From Ancalomicrobiaceae bacterium (lineage in GTDB: Bacteria > Pseudomonadota > Alphaproteobacteria > Rhizobiales > Ancalomicrobiaceae): 51,731 bases of DNA. The first letter of the stretch is position 1, and every line of letters starts with the position of its first letter. The notes below the pieces were generated by a model. It did no database searches, had not been told where the DNA came from, and saw nothing but the letters and a program-made list of their open reading frames with translations. Where the stretch lies: positions 1 through 51,731 of the forward strand of contig JARLIU010000020.1 of NCBI GenBank assembly GCA_031291595.1, in the 5' to 3' direction. This document shows positions 8,976 through 17,219 of this stretch, piece after piece. A program made the translations under genes and the position numbers.

Positions 8976-9929
8976 TCAGGCGAGGCGCACCACCTTGGTG
9001 AGGTTTCTGGGGGCGGTGCTGTCGATGTTCTTGGCGGCGGCGATGCGTTCGCCGAGGATCTGCAGTGCCGGCAACATTTCCAGCGTCCGCTGCAGACCGC
9101 ACGTGGTAACGGGCAACGTCAGATCGCCCGGTCCGCCGAGGCCGATCACGCGGGCCCCCGTCGCCTGCAGGTCCGCCACCAGCCGGGCGTCCTCTTCGGG
9201 CGCATCTTCGCCGTAGAGCACGATCGCCAGCATGGTCCGGTCGGCAAGGCTGATCGGACCATGGCGGTATTCCATGGTATGGAACGGCTGCGAGACGCTG
9301 ATGCTCATCTCCTGCAGTTTCAGCGCCCCCTCGCAGGCAAGGCCGTAATAGGCGCCGGATCCGAGCGTCACGAATTTCGTCCGTCCGGCGATCAGCGCCG
9401 GAGCCTTGGCTCCCATCAGCTCGAGATTGGCGCGCGCACCGGCGATCGCGACCCGCCCGACCGGTTCGCCGACCCAGCGCAGACCCATCAGCAGCATCAC
9501 GCTGGCGGATGCCGTCATGACGATGCCTTCGCTGGGATGAGTGGCGGCAAAGATCAGCCGATCGGCGGCCATGGCGATGGCGCTGTCCTTCTCGCAGGTG
9601 ATCGCCACGGTGGGCAGGCCGAGGCTATGGCTCACCGTGATGGCGCTCACGACTTCGGTCGATTCGCCGCTGCGCGACACGCCGACGACCACCGCTCCGG
9701 CGAGGTCCGGCAGATAGGCCTTGGGACGCAAGGTCCATTCGCTGCCCGGCACGGCCAGCGCCTTGCGGCCGTTGAGATTGGCGGCGGCGGCGAGCGTCAG
9801 AGCGACGTAGTAGGACGTGCCGCAGCCGACGAATACCAACGTGTCGCCATCCGCCGCTGGTACGGCGAGGTCAAGCGCATTTTCCCAATAGGGGAATTGT
9901 TCGACGATGACGCGCTCGGTGGAGTTCAT
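8976..9929 (-). CDS. SIS-domain sugar-phosphate isomerase/deaminase (AgaS/GlmS-like)
   Basis: 317 aa using ATG 9929 (GGAGCC upstream); the frame is open to 10883 but the extension only shadows the permease gene. Two SIS modules: the first with 'FVGCGTSYYVAL' and 'GVSRSGESTE', the second with 'TLGSGAYYGLACEGALKLQEM' split over the loop and 'EYRHGPISL'. This layout matches the isomerase half of GlmS and AgaS-type deaminases, without the glutamine amidotransferase domain. In an operon with a BadF-type kinase and GatZ, conversion of an amino-sugar 6-phosphate to the ketose 6-phosphate is the likely reaction (inference). A FrlB-like deglycase acting on a phosphorylated fructosamine is the main alternative. 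Confidence 0.82.
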   Translation of the reverse strand: MNSTERVIVEQFPYWENALDLAVPAADGDTLVFVGCGTSYYVALTLAAAANLNGRKALAVPGSEWTLRPKAYLPDLAGAVVVGVSRSGESTEVVSAITVSHSLGLPTVAITCEKDSAIAMAADRLIFAATHPSEGIVMTASASVMLLMGLRWVGEPVGRVAIAGARANLELMGAKAPALIAGRTKFVTLGSGAYYGLACEGALKLQEMSISVSQPFHTMEYRHGPISLADRTMLAIVLYGEDAPEEDARLVADLQATGARVIGLGGPGDLTLPVTTCGLQRTLEMLPALQILGERIAAAKNIDSTAPRNLTKVVRLA

Positions 9930-9953
9930 GCAAGGCTCCCTGGATTTTTCCCC

Positions 9954-9983
9954 AGTCACTTGGTCGCAAGTCACTTGGTCGCG
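9954..9983. repeat. 15-bp tandem duplication at the permease stop codon
   Basis: agtcacttggtcgca (9954-9968) is followed directly by agtcacttggtcgcg (9969-9983), 14 of 15 bases identical. The permease stop (9971-9973, read on the minus strand) lies in the second copy, and the first copy carries the same stop again just downstream in frame. Confidence 0.85.
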
Positions 9984-10846
9984 CCGGCCATCAGGCCGGA
10001 GACGAGATAGCGATTGAGGAACAGAACGATCAGGACCGGAGGGACGATGGCAAAGATGCCGGCGGCATTCATCAGTCCGTAATCGACGTAGTTGCGGGTG
10101 ACGAACTCGGGCAGCAGCACGGTCAGCGGCTTGGTGGCGAGCGTCGGCGAAAATACCAGGGGCACCATGAATTGGCCCCAGGCGTTGAGAAAGGTCAGGA
10201 TGGCGCTGGCGATCAGTCCCGGCGCGGCGAGCGGCAGCACGATGAAGACCAGCGTGTAGACGCGCCCTGCCCCATCGAGCCAGGCCGCCTCCTCGAGCGA
10301 GATCGGCATCGCCTGATACACCGACCGCATCAGCCACAGCGCCAGCGGCAGGAAGGCCGAGACATAGATCAGCACGATGCCGGCGTAGGTATCGATGAGG
10401 TGAAGCGAGATCATCAGCCGGTAGAGCGGGATCATCACCGTATAGGCCGGGATGGCGAGCGTCGCGACCACCAGGTAGAAGCAGATGTCCCGACCCGGAA
10501 ACCGCAGCCGGACGAAGGCATAGGCGCCGGCCGCCGCCACGACCACGGTCACGATGGTCGCGCCCGTCGCCGTTATGATGCTGTTGAGCAGCGCGGCGGA
10601 GAACTGCGGCCACACCGACTGCACGGCGTTGCCCTGCGACAGGCTGGTCGCGCCGAACAGCTTGGCATAGTGCTGCAGCGTCGGATGCTTCGGCCAAAAC
10701 GACGGATCGCCGAACAGATCCAGCGGCGGCGTGATCGACGTCACGAACGACCAGTAGACCGGGCCGAGCGACCAGACGAGCAGCAGGGCGACCGCCAGCA
10801 AGAGGCCGAGCCGGCCCAGGAGCGAAGAGACGAGACGCGTCATCAT
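9971..10846 (-). CDS. Carbohydrate ABC transporter permease (MalG type)
   Basis: 291 aa inner-membrane protein, ATG 10846 directly followed by a second ATG at 10843. The start overlaps the stop of the upstream permease by one base. About six transmembrane helices are visible, and the cytoplasmic EAA loop that docks on the ATPase reads 'EEAAWLDGAGRVYTLVFIVL'. The long insertion after helix 1 ('FWPKHPTLQHYAKLFG') is typical of MalG-like CUT1 subunits. It pairs with the MalF-like protein at 10846-11733. A longer in-frame reading to 11752 is a shadow of that gene. Confidence 0.93.
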   Translation of the reverse strand: MMTRLVSSLLGRLGLLLAVALLLVWSLGPVYWSFVTSITPPLDLFGDPSFWPKHPTLQHYAKLFGATSLSQGNAVQSVWPQFSAALLNSIITATGATIVTVVVAAAGAYAFVRLRFPGRDICFYLVVATLAIPAYTVMIPLYRLMISLHLIDTYAGIVLIYVSAFLPLALWLMRSVYQAMPISLEEAAWLDGAGRVYTLVFIVLPLAAPGLIASAILTFLNAWGQFMVPLVFSPTLATKPLTVLLPEFVTRNYVDYGLMNAAGIFAIVPPVLIVLFLNRYLVSGLMAGATK

Positions 10847-11733
10847 CAGTCGAACCTCGTCTCGCGATAGACCTTGAGCACATAGATCAGCGACACGACG
10901 AGCGAGCCGATCATGGCGAGGATCGACAGGGCCATGCCGCTCGACAGCCGCATGCTCTGGAACGCGGTCAGATAGACCTGGATGATCACCGAACGGGTAT
11001 CGAGGCTCGATCCCGCCAGGATCCAGGCTTCGTCGAACAGGTTGAAGGCGAACACCGTCGACTGGCTGAGGGCGATGGCCAAGCCGCCGGCGATCAGCGG
11101 CAGCGTCACCAGCCGGAAACATTTGACCGGGCCGGCGCCGTCGAGTCTCGCGGCTTCGTACAGGTCGCCGGGGATGCTCTGCAGCGCCGCCAGCAGGATG
11201 ACCGCCGTCAGCGGCATCATGCGCCAGACGTGAACGAGCGAGATCAGGAACAGCGCCGTCGCCTGATCGTTGAACCAGACTTTGTTGTGGGCGATGAGCC
11301 CGAGCCCGATGAGCACCTTGTTGAGCAACCCATAGCTTGGGTTGAAGATCCACATCCAGACGATGGCGTTGACGACCGGCGGCAGACACCACGGCAGCAC
11401 GGTGACGGCCAGCAGCCAGCGCCGGCCGTGCCGAATGCGGTTGAGCAGCAGCGCGGCGCCGAGCCCGCCGACCGTTTCTAAAACGACCGCGAAGGCCACG
11501 TAGGACAGCGTATTGAACCACGAGGCCTGAACGCTGCTGTCGGTCAGCAGCCGGGCGTAATTGGCAAAGCCGACGAATGGCGTGTCCGGCCGCATCGGGT
11601 CGACGCGATAGAAGCTGTCGACCGTCGAAACGGCGAGCGGGTAAAACACCAACCCGCCCATGATTACCAGGATTGGCACCACGAAAACGGCGGCAAGCGC
11701 CATCTCGTCCGCCTTGAAGGTGGATCGGGTCAT
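10846..11733 (-). CDS. Carbohydrate ABC transporter permease (MalF/UgpA type)
   Basis: 295 aa inner-membrane subunit with six predicted helices, the first at 'LAAVFVVPILVIMGGLVFYP'. The EAA motif is 'YEAARLDGAGPVKCFRLVTL'. It lacks the extra N-terminal helices of E. coli MalF and so resembles UgpA/LacF. It is translationally coupled to the MalG-like gene (1-bp overlap) and lies 108 bp after the binding-protein gene. Confidence 0.93.
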   Translation of the reverse strand: MTRSTFKADEMALAAVFVVPILVIMGGLVFYPLAVSTVDSFYRVDPMRPDTPFVGFANYARLLTDSSVQASWFNTLSYVAFAVVLETVGGLGAALLLNRIRHGRRWLLAVTVLPWCLPPVVNAIVWMWIFNPSYGLLNKVLIGLGLIAHNKVWFNDQATALFLISLVHVWRMMPLTAVILLAALQSIPGDLYEAARLDGAGPVKCFRLVTLPLIAGGLAIALSQSTVFAFNLFDEAWILAGSSLDTRSVIIQVYLTAFQSMRLSSGMALSILAMIGSLVVSLIYVLKVYRETRFD

Positions 11734-11809
11734 CGGTTCCGGCTTGCTTCAAGCATTCGTCTTGCGCCGCGCCTCGCTTGAGACGGGAGCGGCGACCCGA
11801 GCGGTGAGG

Positions 11810-11835
11810 CGCCGCCGGCTTCTTGACCGGCGGCG
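11810..11835 (-). terminator. Hairpin between binding-protein and permease genes
   Basis: Perfect 9-bp stem CGCCGCCGG (11810-11818) / CCGGCGGCG (11827-11835), loop of 8, 6 bp after the stop of the binding-protein gene on the minus strand. No T-run. Such hairpins usually protect the upstream binding-protein message from 3' decay or thin out downstream transcription. Confidence 0.55.
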
Positions 11836-11841
11836 GTCTCG

Positions 11842-13092
11842 TCAGTTGGCTTGCGCGTCGGCAGCGGCCTTGGCGATGTTGGCGACGGCCTTGTCGACGC
11901 TGATCTGGCCCTTGGCGGCCTGATTGATGATCGACGCTACGGCGGTCGAGAACACCGGATACCAGCCCGGCGTGCCTTGCGCGAACAACGGTTCGACCAG
12001 CACGGCCTGCGCCAGCAGCACGTTGCCGTCCTTCAGCTTGCCACTGTCGTTGAGCTGTTTCAGCACCGACAGGCGCGCCGGCATGTCGCCGAGTTGATCA
12101 TAGAGGACAATCTCGTTCTCCGGCTTGGTCAGCCAGGCGATGAAGGCCGCGGCGGCCTTGGGGTTGCTGGCCTTGACCGGAATGCCGACCGCCTCGGGCA
12201 GGCCGAGCGTGCGCGCCTTGCCGGTCGTCGTCGGCATCAGCGCGGCGGCGACATCGTTGGCGACCTGCGATTTGCTGGCATCGGCATAGAGCGCCATGTT
12301 GCCGGCCCAGCCGGCCACATCGAAGGTGATCTTGCCGGCCTTGAACAGCTCCTGAATGTCGACATCCTTCAGCCCGGTGGCGGCAGGGTCGATGAGACCA
12401 TCCTTGAGCGCGGCGATCTCGAAGTTCAGCGCCTTGTAGCCGGCCGAATTCGGGCTGGTGAACTGCGGCTTGAAGTCCTTGTCGAACAGGTCGCCGCCAA
12501 ACACCTTGGTCAACAGATACCAAGCCGTCGACGTCCCCTCGGTCGCCGACAGCGGCAAACCGATCGGGTATTCGGCTATCTTGGCAGCCTTGACCGCCTT
12601 GGCGTCGGCGATGAGTTCGTCGGGGGTCTTCGGCGCCGCGGCGACATTTGCCTTGGCCAGGTGCGCCTTGTTGTAGATCAGCACGCGGAAATCGTTGCTG
12701 TAGGTCACGCCCAACAGATGTCCATCGTAGCGGAAGATGGCTGACGTCGGAATATCGGCAATGATCGCCGGGTCGATCTTGTCTTCGAGCGGGATGTACC
12801 AGTTGGCGGCGCCGAACCGGCCGATCCACGACCAGTCCAGTTCGGTCGCATCCGCCGGGGCGGTGCCGGCGACCGAGGAGGTGACGATCTTGGTCAGGAT
12901 GTCGTCCCAGCCGAGCGTCTCGGCGTCGAGCGCGATGCCCTGTTCGGTGGCGAACTTGTCCGTCATGTCCTTGGGCAGCGTGCCCCACGGTGGCAGCAGG
13001 ACGGAGAGTTTGTCCGCCGCCAGGGCGGCGCCGGGCAGCGACAGGGCAAACGGCAGGGCCATGGCCGCAGCCAAGAAGAGGCGTCTTTTCAT
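11842..13092 (-). CDS. Sugar ABC transporter substrate-binding protein (family 1)
   Basis: 416 aa periplasmic protein with a classical signal peptide ('LFLAAAMALPFALSLPGAAL' with cleavage near 'ALA|ADK'). The mature part has the SBP_bac_1 fold signature: 'KLSVLLPPWG', 'GTAPADATELDWSWIG', 'IPTSAIFRYDGHLLGV', 'SNDFRVLIYNKAHLAKA' and 'AAAAFIAWLTKPENE'. It is the first transport gene after the kinase gene (21 bp gap), so it should set the specificity of the importer encoded by 7847-11733. The amino-sugar genes around it suggest an amino sugar or amino-glycoside ligand, but the sequence does not identify it. Confidence 0.93.
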   Translation of the reverse strand: MKRRLFLAAAMALPFALSLPGAALAADKLSVLLPPWGTLPKDMTDKFATEQGIALDAETLGWDDILTKIVTSSVAGTAPADATELDWSWIGRFGAANWYIPLEDKIDPAIIADIPTSAIFRYDGHLLGVTYSNDFRVLIYNKAHLAKANVAAAPKTPDELIADAKAVKAAKIAEYPIGLPLSATEGTSTAWYLLTKVFGGDLFDKDFKPQFTSPNSAGYKALNFEIAALKDGLIDPAATGLKDVDIQELFKAGKITFDVAGWAGNMALYADASKSQVANDVAAALMPTTTGKARTLGLPEAVGIPVKASNPKAAAAFIAWLTKPENEIVLYDQLGDMPARLSVLKQLNDSGKLKDGNVLLAQAVLVEPLFAQGTPGWYPVFSTAVASIINQAAKGQISVDKAVANIAKAAADAQAN

Positions 13093-13113
13093 CGCGAATT
13101 CCTCCAGTGGTTG

Positions 13114-14058
13114 TTATTGCCAGTCCTTGAGGTCTTCGGCGAGGCGTGCGATCCATGCCTCGTCGGTTTGCCAGCCGGCGATTTGGGCGGCGCGTAACAG
13201 GGCGCCGCCGATCGGCGGCAGTCGCGGTGCTTGGGGAATTGTGCCGACATGCCGCTGCATCCGAGCGAGCAGGGTTTTCGAGCGGAACGTGCCGCCGGCG
13301 TAGCTCCAGGGCATTGGGTCGCCGCCGCCGCAGGCGCGCCAGGCTGTCGTCAGTTGCGCTGCCAACTCCTGTGCCGCCCGGTCGATCAGCGCACCGGCGT
13401 CGGCATTTCCGGCCGCGGCCAGCGCATCGACCGAGCGGGCCAGCGCGGCGAGCGCGGCGCGGCTGTTGGACTGGCCGTGGCACCAGTCCGGCAGGCGCTG
13501 CGGCGCGACGCCGATTGCCGCCAGAAGCCCTTCGGCAAACTCCGCACAGGCGGCGCGGCCGTCCAGGTGGCGCGACACCAACGTCAAGGCCTCACGGCCG
13601 ATCCAATAGGCGCTGCCCTCGTCGCCAAACAGGTCGCCCCATCCGCCGACGCGGACGTGCGGACTGTCTGACAGTCCGAGGCTGGCCCAGGCCATCGAGC
13701 CGGTGCCGGAGAGGATCAGCGCGCCGGGACCGCAGGCGAAGGCGCCGTCGAAGGCGACGCGGACGTCGTTGGCGAGCAGCGGGCGTTCGGGGAAGAGCGC
13801 GGCCACGACAGCAGCCTGCCGCTCAGAGTAGGCCTCCACTTCGCCGAACAGCGGCAGGCCGAACACCGAGGCCTGCACGGTGACGTGATGCTCCGCGACG
13901 AAGTCAGCGATCCCACGCAATTCGTCCTGCCAGGCGTCTCCCGCCGAAGGATCGAGCGTGGCAAAGCGACGGACAGCCGTCATCGGGCCATCTACGGAAG
14001 CCAGGGCGGCGAGCGTCTTGGTGCCGCCACCATCGATGCCGACGACGAACCGGCTCAT
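13114..14058 (-). CDS. BadF/BadG/BcrA/BcrD-type sugar kinase (N-acetylglucosamine kinase-like)
   Basis: 314 aa, ATG 14058 with an exceptionally strong ribosome-binding site (GGAGGAGGAGGA just upstream) and a 4-bp ATGA overlap with the DeoR gene. ASKHA-fold motifs: phosphate-1 loop 'GIDGGGTKTLAALA', phosphate-2 'LSGTGSMAW', and the BadF signature 'GGWGDLFGDEGSAYWIG'. The family includes N-acetylglucosamine and glucosamine kinases. It should phosphorylate the imported sugar before the SIS-domain enzyme acts. An earlier in-frame start at 14145 only overlaps the DeoR gene. Confidence 0.88.
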   Translation of the reverse strand: MSRFVVGIDGGGTKTLAALASVDGPMTAVRRFATLDPSAGDAWQDELRGIADFVAEHHVTVQASVFGLPLFGEVEAYSERQAAVVAALFPERPLLANDVRVAFDGAFACGPGALILSGTGSMAWASLGLSDSPHVRVGGWGDLFGDEGSAYWIGREALTLVSRHLDGRAACAEFAEGLLAAIGVAPQRLPDWCHGQSNSRAALAALARSVDALAAAGNADAGALIDRAAQELAAQLTTAWRACGGGDPMPWSYAGGTFRSKTLLARMQRHVGTIPQAPRLPPIGGALLRAAQIAGWQTDEAWIARLAEDLKDWQ

Positions 14059-14858
14059 TCCTCCTCCTCCACGTCGGCGGAATTGAAGGAGGCCATCGGC
14101 GCCAGCGTGGTGGCGCACCCCTTTTGCGTCAGCCGCGCCAGCCATTCGGGTGCCAGCCGCTCGTCGGTGATCAGGTCCACGCGGTTGTCGAGTTCGACCA
14201 CCCGATAGGTGGCGCGACTGCCGAATTTGCTGGCATCGGCCAGAACGGTGGTTCTGGCGGCACGCGTCAGCATCTTGCCGTTGAGGTGCGCCTCATCCTC
14301 GTTCGGCGTGTAGGTGCAGCCGTCGTCGCCGATCGCACTGGCGCCGAGAAACAGCTGGTCGAACCACAGGCGGTCGAGCATGGCCTCGGCGAACGAGCCG
14401 AGGATCGAGGCGTTGCGCGAGCGCATGCGACCGCCGAGAAGCGTCACCTCGATGTCGCGCAGGTCCGCCAGCACCTGCGCCACCGGCAGGCAGTTGGTGA
14501 ACACCGACAGCGGCAGCGGATTCAGGCGAATCTGCCGCGCCACCTGCAGCACCGTCGTGCCCGCATCGAGAAAGACCGCCGTCTCGGGCTCGATCAGGCC
14601 GTAGGCGGCAAAGCCGATGGCCCGCTTCGCCGCGATGTGGGTCTGCTCGCGCACGTCGAAGGCCGCTTCCACGCCGGCGGTGTCGGCAATCCGGGCGCCG
14701 CCGTGCGTGCGCTCGATCGAGCCTTCAGCCTCGAGTGCCAGCAGATCGCGCCGCACGGTGGGCAGCGACGCACCGACCGCCTCGGCAATTTCATGCACGG
14801 AGGCCGATGTCTTGCTGAACAGATAGTGCCGGATCGCGGAAACGCGGTCGATCTTCAT
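14055..14858 (-). CDS. DeoR-family transcriptional repressor
   Basis: 267 aa from ATG 14858 (a TTG four codons upstream at 14870 is possible). The N-terminal winged helix-turn-helix reads 'SVHEIAEAVGASLPTVRRDLL', followed by 'EGSIERTHGGARI'. The C-terminal sensor domain has the sugar-phosphate-isomerase-like signatures 'AVFLDAGTTVLQVARQI', 'VFTNCLPVAQVL', 'LGGRMRSRNASILG', 'FLGASAIGDDGCTY' and 'ADASKFG'. DeoR proteins usually sense a phosphorylated sugar intermediate of their own pathway. It is the first gene of the operon and the upstream direct repeats at 14871-14942 are candidate operators. Confidence 0.92.
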   Translation of the reverse strand: MKIDRVSAIRHYLFSKTSASVHEIAEAVGASLPTVRRDLLALEAEGSIERTHGGARIADTAGVEAAFDVREQTHIAAKRAIGFAAYGLIEPETAVFLDAGTTVLQVARQIRLNPLPLSVFTNCLPVAQVLADLRDIEVTLLGGRMRSRNASILGSFAEAMLDRLWFDQLFLGASAIGDDGCTYTPNEDEAHLNGKMLTRAARTTVLADASKFGSRATYRVVELDNRVDLITDERLAPEWLARLTQKGCATTLAPMASFNSADVEEEE

Positions 14859-14870
14859 GGTGTGATCCAA

Positions 14871-14942
14871 TTTGATCTGTTGACACGATATTGGCGGCAG
14901 TTTCGATCTGAGTCAATCAGATTTTGCATCATATTTTGATCG
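14871..14942. promoter_or_regulatory. Candidate DeoR operator: four TTT(N)GATC direct repeats
   Basis: Upstream of the DeoR gene lie TTTGATCTG (14871), TTTCGATCT (14901), TTTTGCATC (14922) and TTTTGATCG (14934), all in the same orientation. On the coding strand TTGACT followed 18 bases later by AATATC is a possible weak promoter inside this block. DeoR-family proteins often bind T-rich direct repeats of this type, so autoregulation of the whole operon is likely (inference). Confidence 0.4.
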
Positions 14943-15346
14943 ATTGCCAATCCGTCCGACCGTGCCGGCCCTCATCGCTGCGACCGAGCGCGCGCGGACG
15001 GCGCGCCCGGACGTTCGCTCGGGCGTGTCGACGATGGGGCTGGCCAATATTGGCTGGATCAAACGATGGCCTTCGCCTGGCGTGACCATCTCGACCGGCT
15101 GCAGTCATCCGCAGCGATGTTTTCGAGCCGAGGGACGGACCATCCGGTACCGATAACCGCCGTCGCTTCGGCCGTCTTCGCCAACCCGTGCAACGTCTGC
15201 ACCGGACAGCCGGTCTCGGTGACGATCAATGAGGCCGCCGCCCGCCGCGCGGCCTGCTCGCCATCCCGCCCCAGCCGTCCGCCGGCAGAGGCGGCCACAC
15301 GTTGGAGCGACAGTCCATGGCCCAGCCCGACGACACGTGAGCGCCG
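14943..15346. other. Intergenic region, nothing recognised
   Basis: About 400 bp between the DeoR promoter region and the end of the convergent-oriented ada gene. A 79-codon minus-strand frame (15059-15298) and overlapping plus-strand frames show no known motif. No terminator-like hairpin with a T-run was seen. Confidence 0.4.
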
Positions 15347-16468
15347 TCAGGAGACCGGCAGTCCTGCATCGCCGATGCCTGACGCTTTCGTCGCCGCGGC
15401 TTCGCGTTGGATCAACGCCCGTTTGCGCGCGACACCCCAGGCATAGCCCGACAGTGCGCCGTCATGTCGCACCACGCGGTGGCAGGGGATCGCGACGGCG
15501 ATGTGGTTGGCGGCACAGGCGCCGGCGACCGCCCTTACCGCCTTGGGCGCGCCAATGGCACGGGCAATCTCGGCATAGCTCGCGGTGTTGCCGGGCGGGA
15601 TATTCGTAAGTGCCTGCCAGACACGTTGCTGGAACGCGGTGCCCCGCACGTCGAGCGGCAGATCGAGTCCGATTTGCGGGGCCTCGATCATGCCGACAAC
15701 GCGAGCCACGAGCTGTTCGTAGTCGGCGTCGCCACCAGTCAGACCGGCTCTGGGAAAGCGGTCTTGCAGGTCGTTCACCAGGGCACCGGGATCGTCGCCC
15801 ATCAGGATCGCCGCCACGCCCTTGTCGCTCGAGGCCACCAGGATGGCACCGAGCGACGACTGGCCGACCGCGAACCGGATGTCCTCGTCGGTGCCGCCCG
15901 CGCGGTACTTGCTCGGCGTCATGCCCAATATGTCCGTGGCCTTTTCGTAGAACCGGCTGCTGGAATTGAACCCGGCATCATAGATCGTCGCGGTCACCGA
16001 TTGCCCGCTGACCAAGCGCTCCCGCACGCGTTCGGCCTGATTGGCTTGCATGTAGTCCTTGGGCGTGACGCCGGTTGCGGTTTTGAATATCCGGTGAAAG
16101 TAGCCGGGGCTGAGATCGACCGCTTCAGCCAGTTCGGCCAGCGACAGCGCCGCTTCGCTCTGTTCGATCAGACGGCAGGCCTTGGTCACAAGCGCGGCGT
16201 TCTGCGCCGCCAACGAAACCCCGTCCGGGTGGCAGCGCTTGCACGGTCGAAATCCGGTCGCCTTTGCTGCCGCCAGGGTGTCGTGAAACGTCACATTCTT
16301 CGGATTGGCGGTCCTGGAGGGGCATGACGGCCGGCAGTAGACGCCCGTGGACGCCACGGAATACCAGAACTGACCGTCGGCCGTACGGTCGCGTGCCACG
16401 ACGCGCGCCCAGCGGGGATCGTCCGCCATCGCAGCAGTTTCGTTGGTCATTGGCATGATTTTGGTCAT
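15347..16468 (-). CDS. ada: Bifunctional methyltransferase/transcriptional activator Ada
   Basis: 373 aa DNA-repair and regulatory protein. Start chosen at ATG 16468, which has GAGG nine bases upstream; ATG 16477 and the frame to 16585 are less well supported. The N-terminal Ada zinc domain has Cys45 ('GVYCRPSC'), Cys49, Cys76 and Cys79 ('FRPCKRCHPDG'); Cys45 corresponds to the methylphosphotriester acceptor. An AraC-type HTH follows ('LAELAEAVDLSPGYFHRIFK'). The C-terminal O6-alkylguanine methyltransferase carries 'AIPCHRVVR' with acceptor Cys329. All three domains are intact. The neighbouring 2OG oxygenase suggests an adaptive alkylation response. Confidence 0.96.
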   Translation of the reverse strand: MTKIMPMTNETAAMADDPRWARVVARDRTADGQFWYSVASTGVYCRPSCPSRTANPKNVTFHDTLAAAKATGFRPCKRCHPDGVSLAAQNAALVTKACRLIEQSEAALSLAELAEAVDLSPGYFHRIFKTATGVTPKDYMQANQAERVRERLVSGQSVTATIYDAGFNSSSRFYEKATDILGMTPSKYRAGGTDEDIRFAVGQSSLGAILVASSDKGVAAILMGDDPGALVNDLQDRFPRAGLTGGDADYEQLVARVVGMIEAPQIGLDLPLDVRGTAFQQRVWQALTNIPPGNTASYAEIARAIGAPKAVRAVAGACAANHIAVAIPCHRVVRHDGALSGYAWGVARKRALIQREAAATKASGIGDAGLPVS

Positions 16469-16747
16469 TTCGCTCATCCTCGCGGTTTGATTGCCGCGAT
16501 CATGCCGAGCGACGGCGCGCCCAGCACTCCGGGTCTTGCTTTCAAATCCAAAGGTGGGACGTCGGCGGTCGCTTGGCAACGCCAATCAGGCCGGCTGCCG
16601 TGGCGTGGGCGAGCGGCGAATTCCGATGGCGAAATCCGATATGGAGACAAGAACCGGAGTTCGAGCCCGATCGCGGCAGGCTAATTCGTTCGGACGATCA
16701 TCGACCTCGATCGATGACCCTGCCAACAGCGACGGAGAGGCATTCCC

Positions 16748-17197
16748 ATGAGCTTGCAAGACGACAACAAGGCCATTGTCGGCCGCTGGTTCACCGACTT
16801 TTGGGGCGAAACCTGCAATCTGGGCGTGATCGACGAGATCGCGGCCCCAGACATGCTGCTGAAATATTCGCTGCATGCGCCCCGCAGAGGCCGCCAGGAC
16901 ATCAAGGCCTTCATGACCGACTTCCGCGCCGCCTTCCCGGATCTGAAGTTCTGGGGCACCGCCGATCTCATCGCCGAGGGCGATCTTGTCGTCGGCCAGT
17001 GGCAAGGCGGTGGAACCCATACCGGCCCGGCCTTCAGCGATTTCCTCGTCGGGGGTCTGCCCGCCAACACCGGGCGGACGATGCACTTCACCGGCATCAC
17101 CGTGCTCAAGCTCGAGGACGGCAAGATCGTCGAGGAGATCGGCTTGGATGATGGGGTTGCTGCCTTGACCCAGCTCGGCCTGCTGCGCGCCAGCTGA
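16748..17197 (+). CDS. SnoaL-like / ester cyclase family protein
   Basis: 149 aa, NTF2-fold protein. 'NKAIVGRWFTDFWGE', 'GRQDIKAFMTDFRAAFPDL', 'GDLVVGQWQGGGTHTG' and 'FTGITVLKLEDGKIVEE' fit the SnoaL-like polyketide cyclase/ester cyclase family, a fold used by many unrelated small-molecule enzymes. GGAGAGG precedes the ATG. It is divergent from ada and 22 bp upstream of the 2OG oxygenase gene, so the two plus-strand genes are probably co-transcribed. Substrate unknown; its placement in an alkylation-repair island may mean detoxification, but this is a guess. Confidence 0.85.
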   Translation: MSLQDDNKAIVGRWFTDFWGETCNLGVIDEIAAPDMLLKYSLHAPRRGRQDIKAFMTDFRAAFPDLKFWGTADLIAEGDLVVGQWQGGGTHTGPAFSDFLVGGLPANTGRTMHFTGITVLKLEDGKIVEEIGLDDGVAALTQLGLLRAS

Positions 17198-17219
17198 TCA
17201 ACAGGGAGAGGGCGGCGTG

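Noticed and set aside
8976-10883. Possible fusion protein joining an N-terminal extension to the SIS-domain enzyme
   Set aside because: The extension is an out-of-frame reading of the MalG-like permease; ATG 9929 with a ribosome-binding site is the real start.
15059-15298. Small minus-strand frame between the DeoR gene and ada
   Set aside because: No domain and no ribosome-binding site, and overlapping plus-strand frames are equally open.
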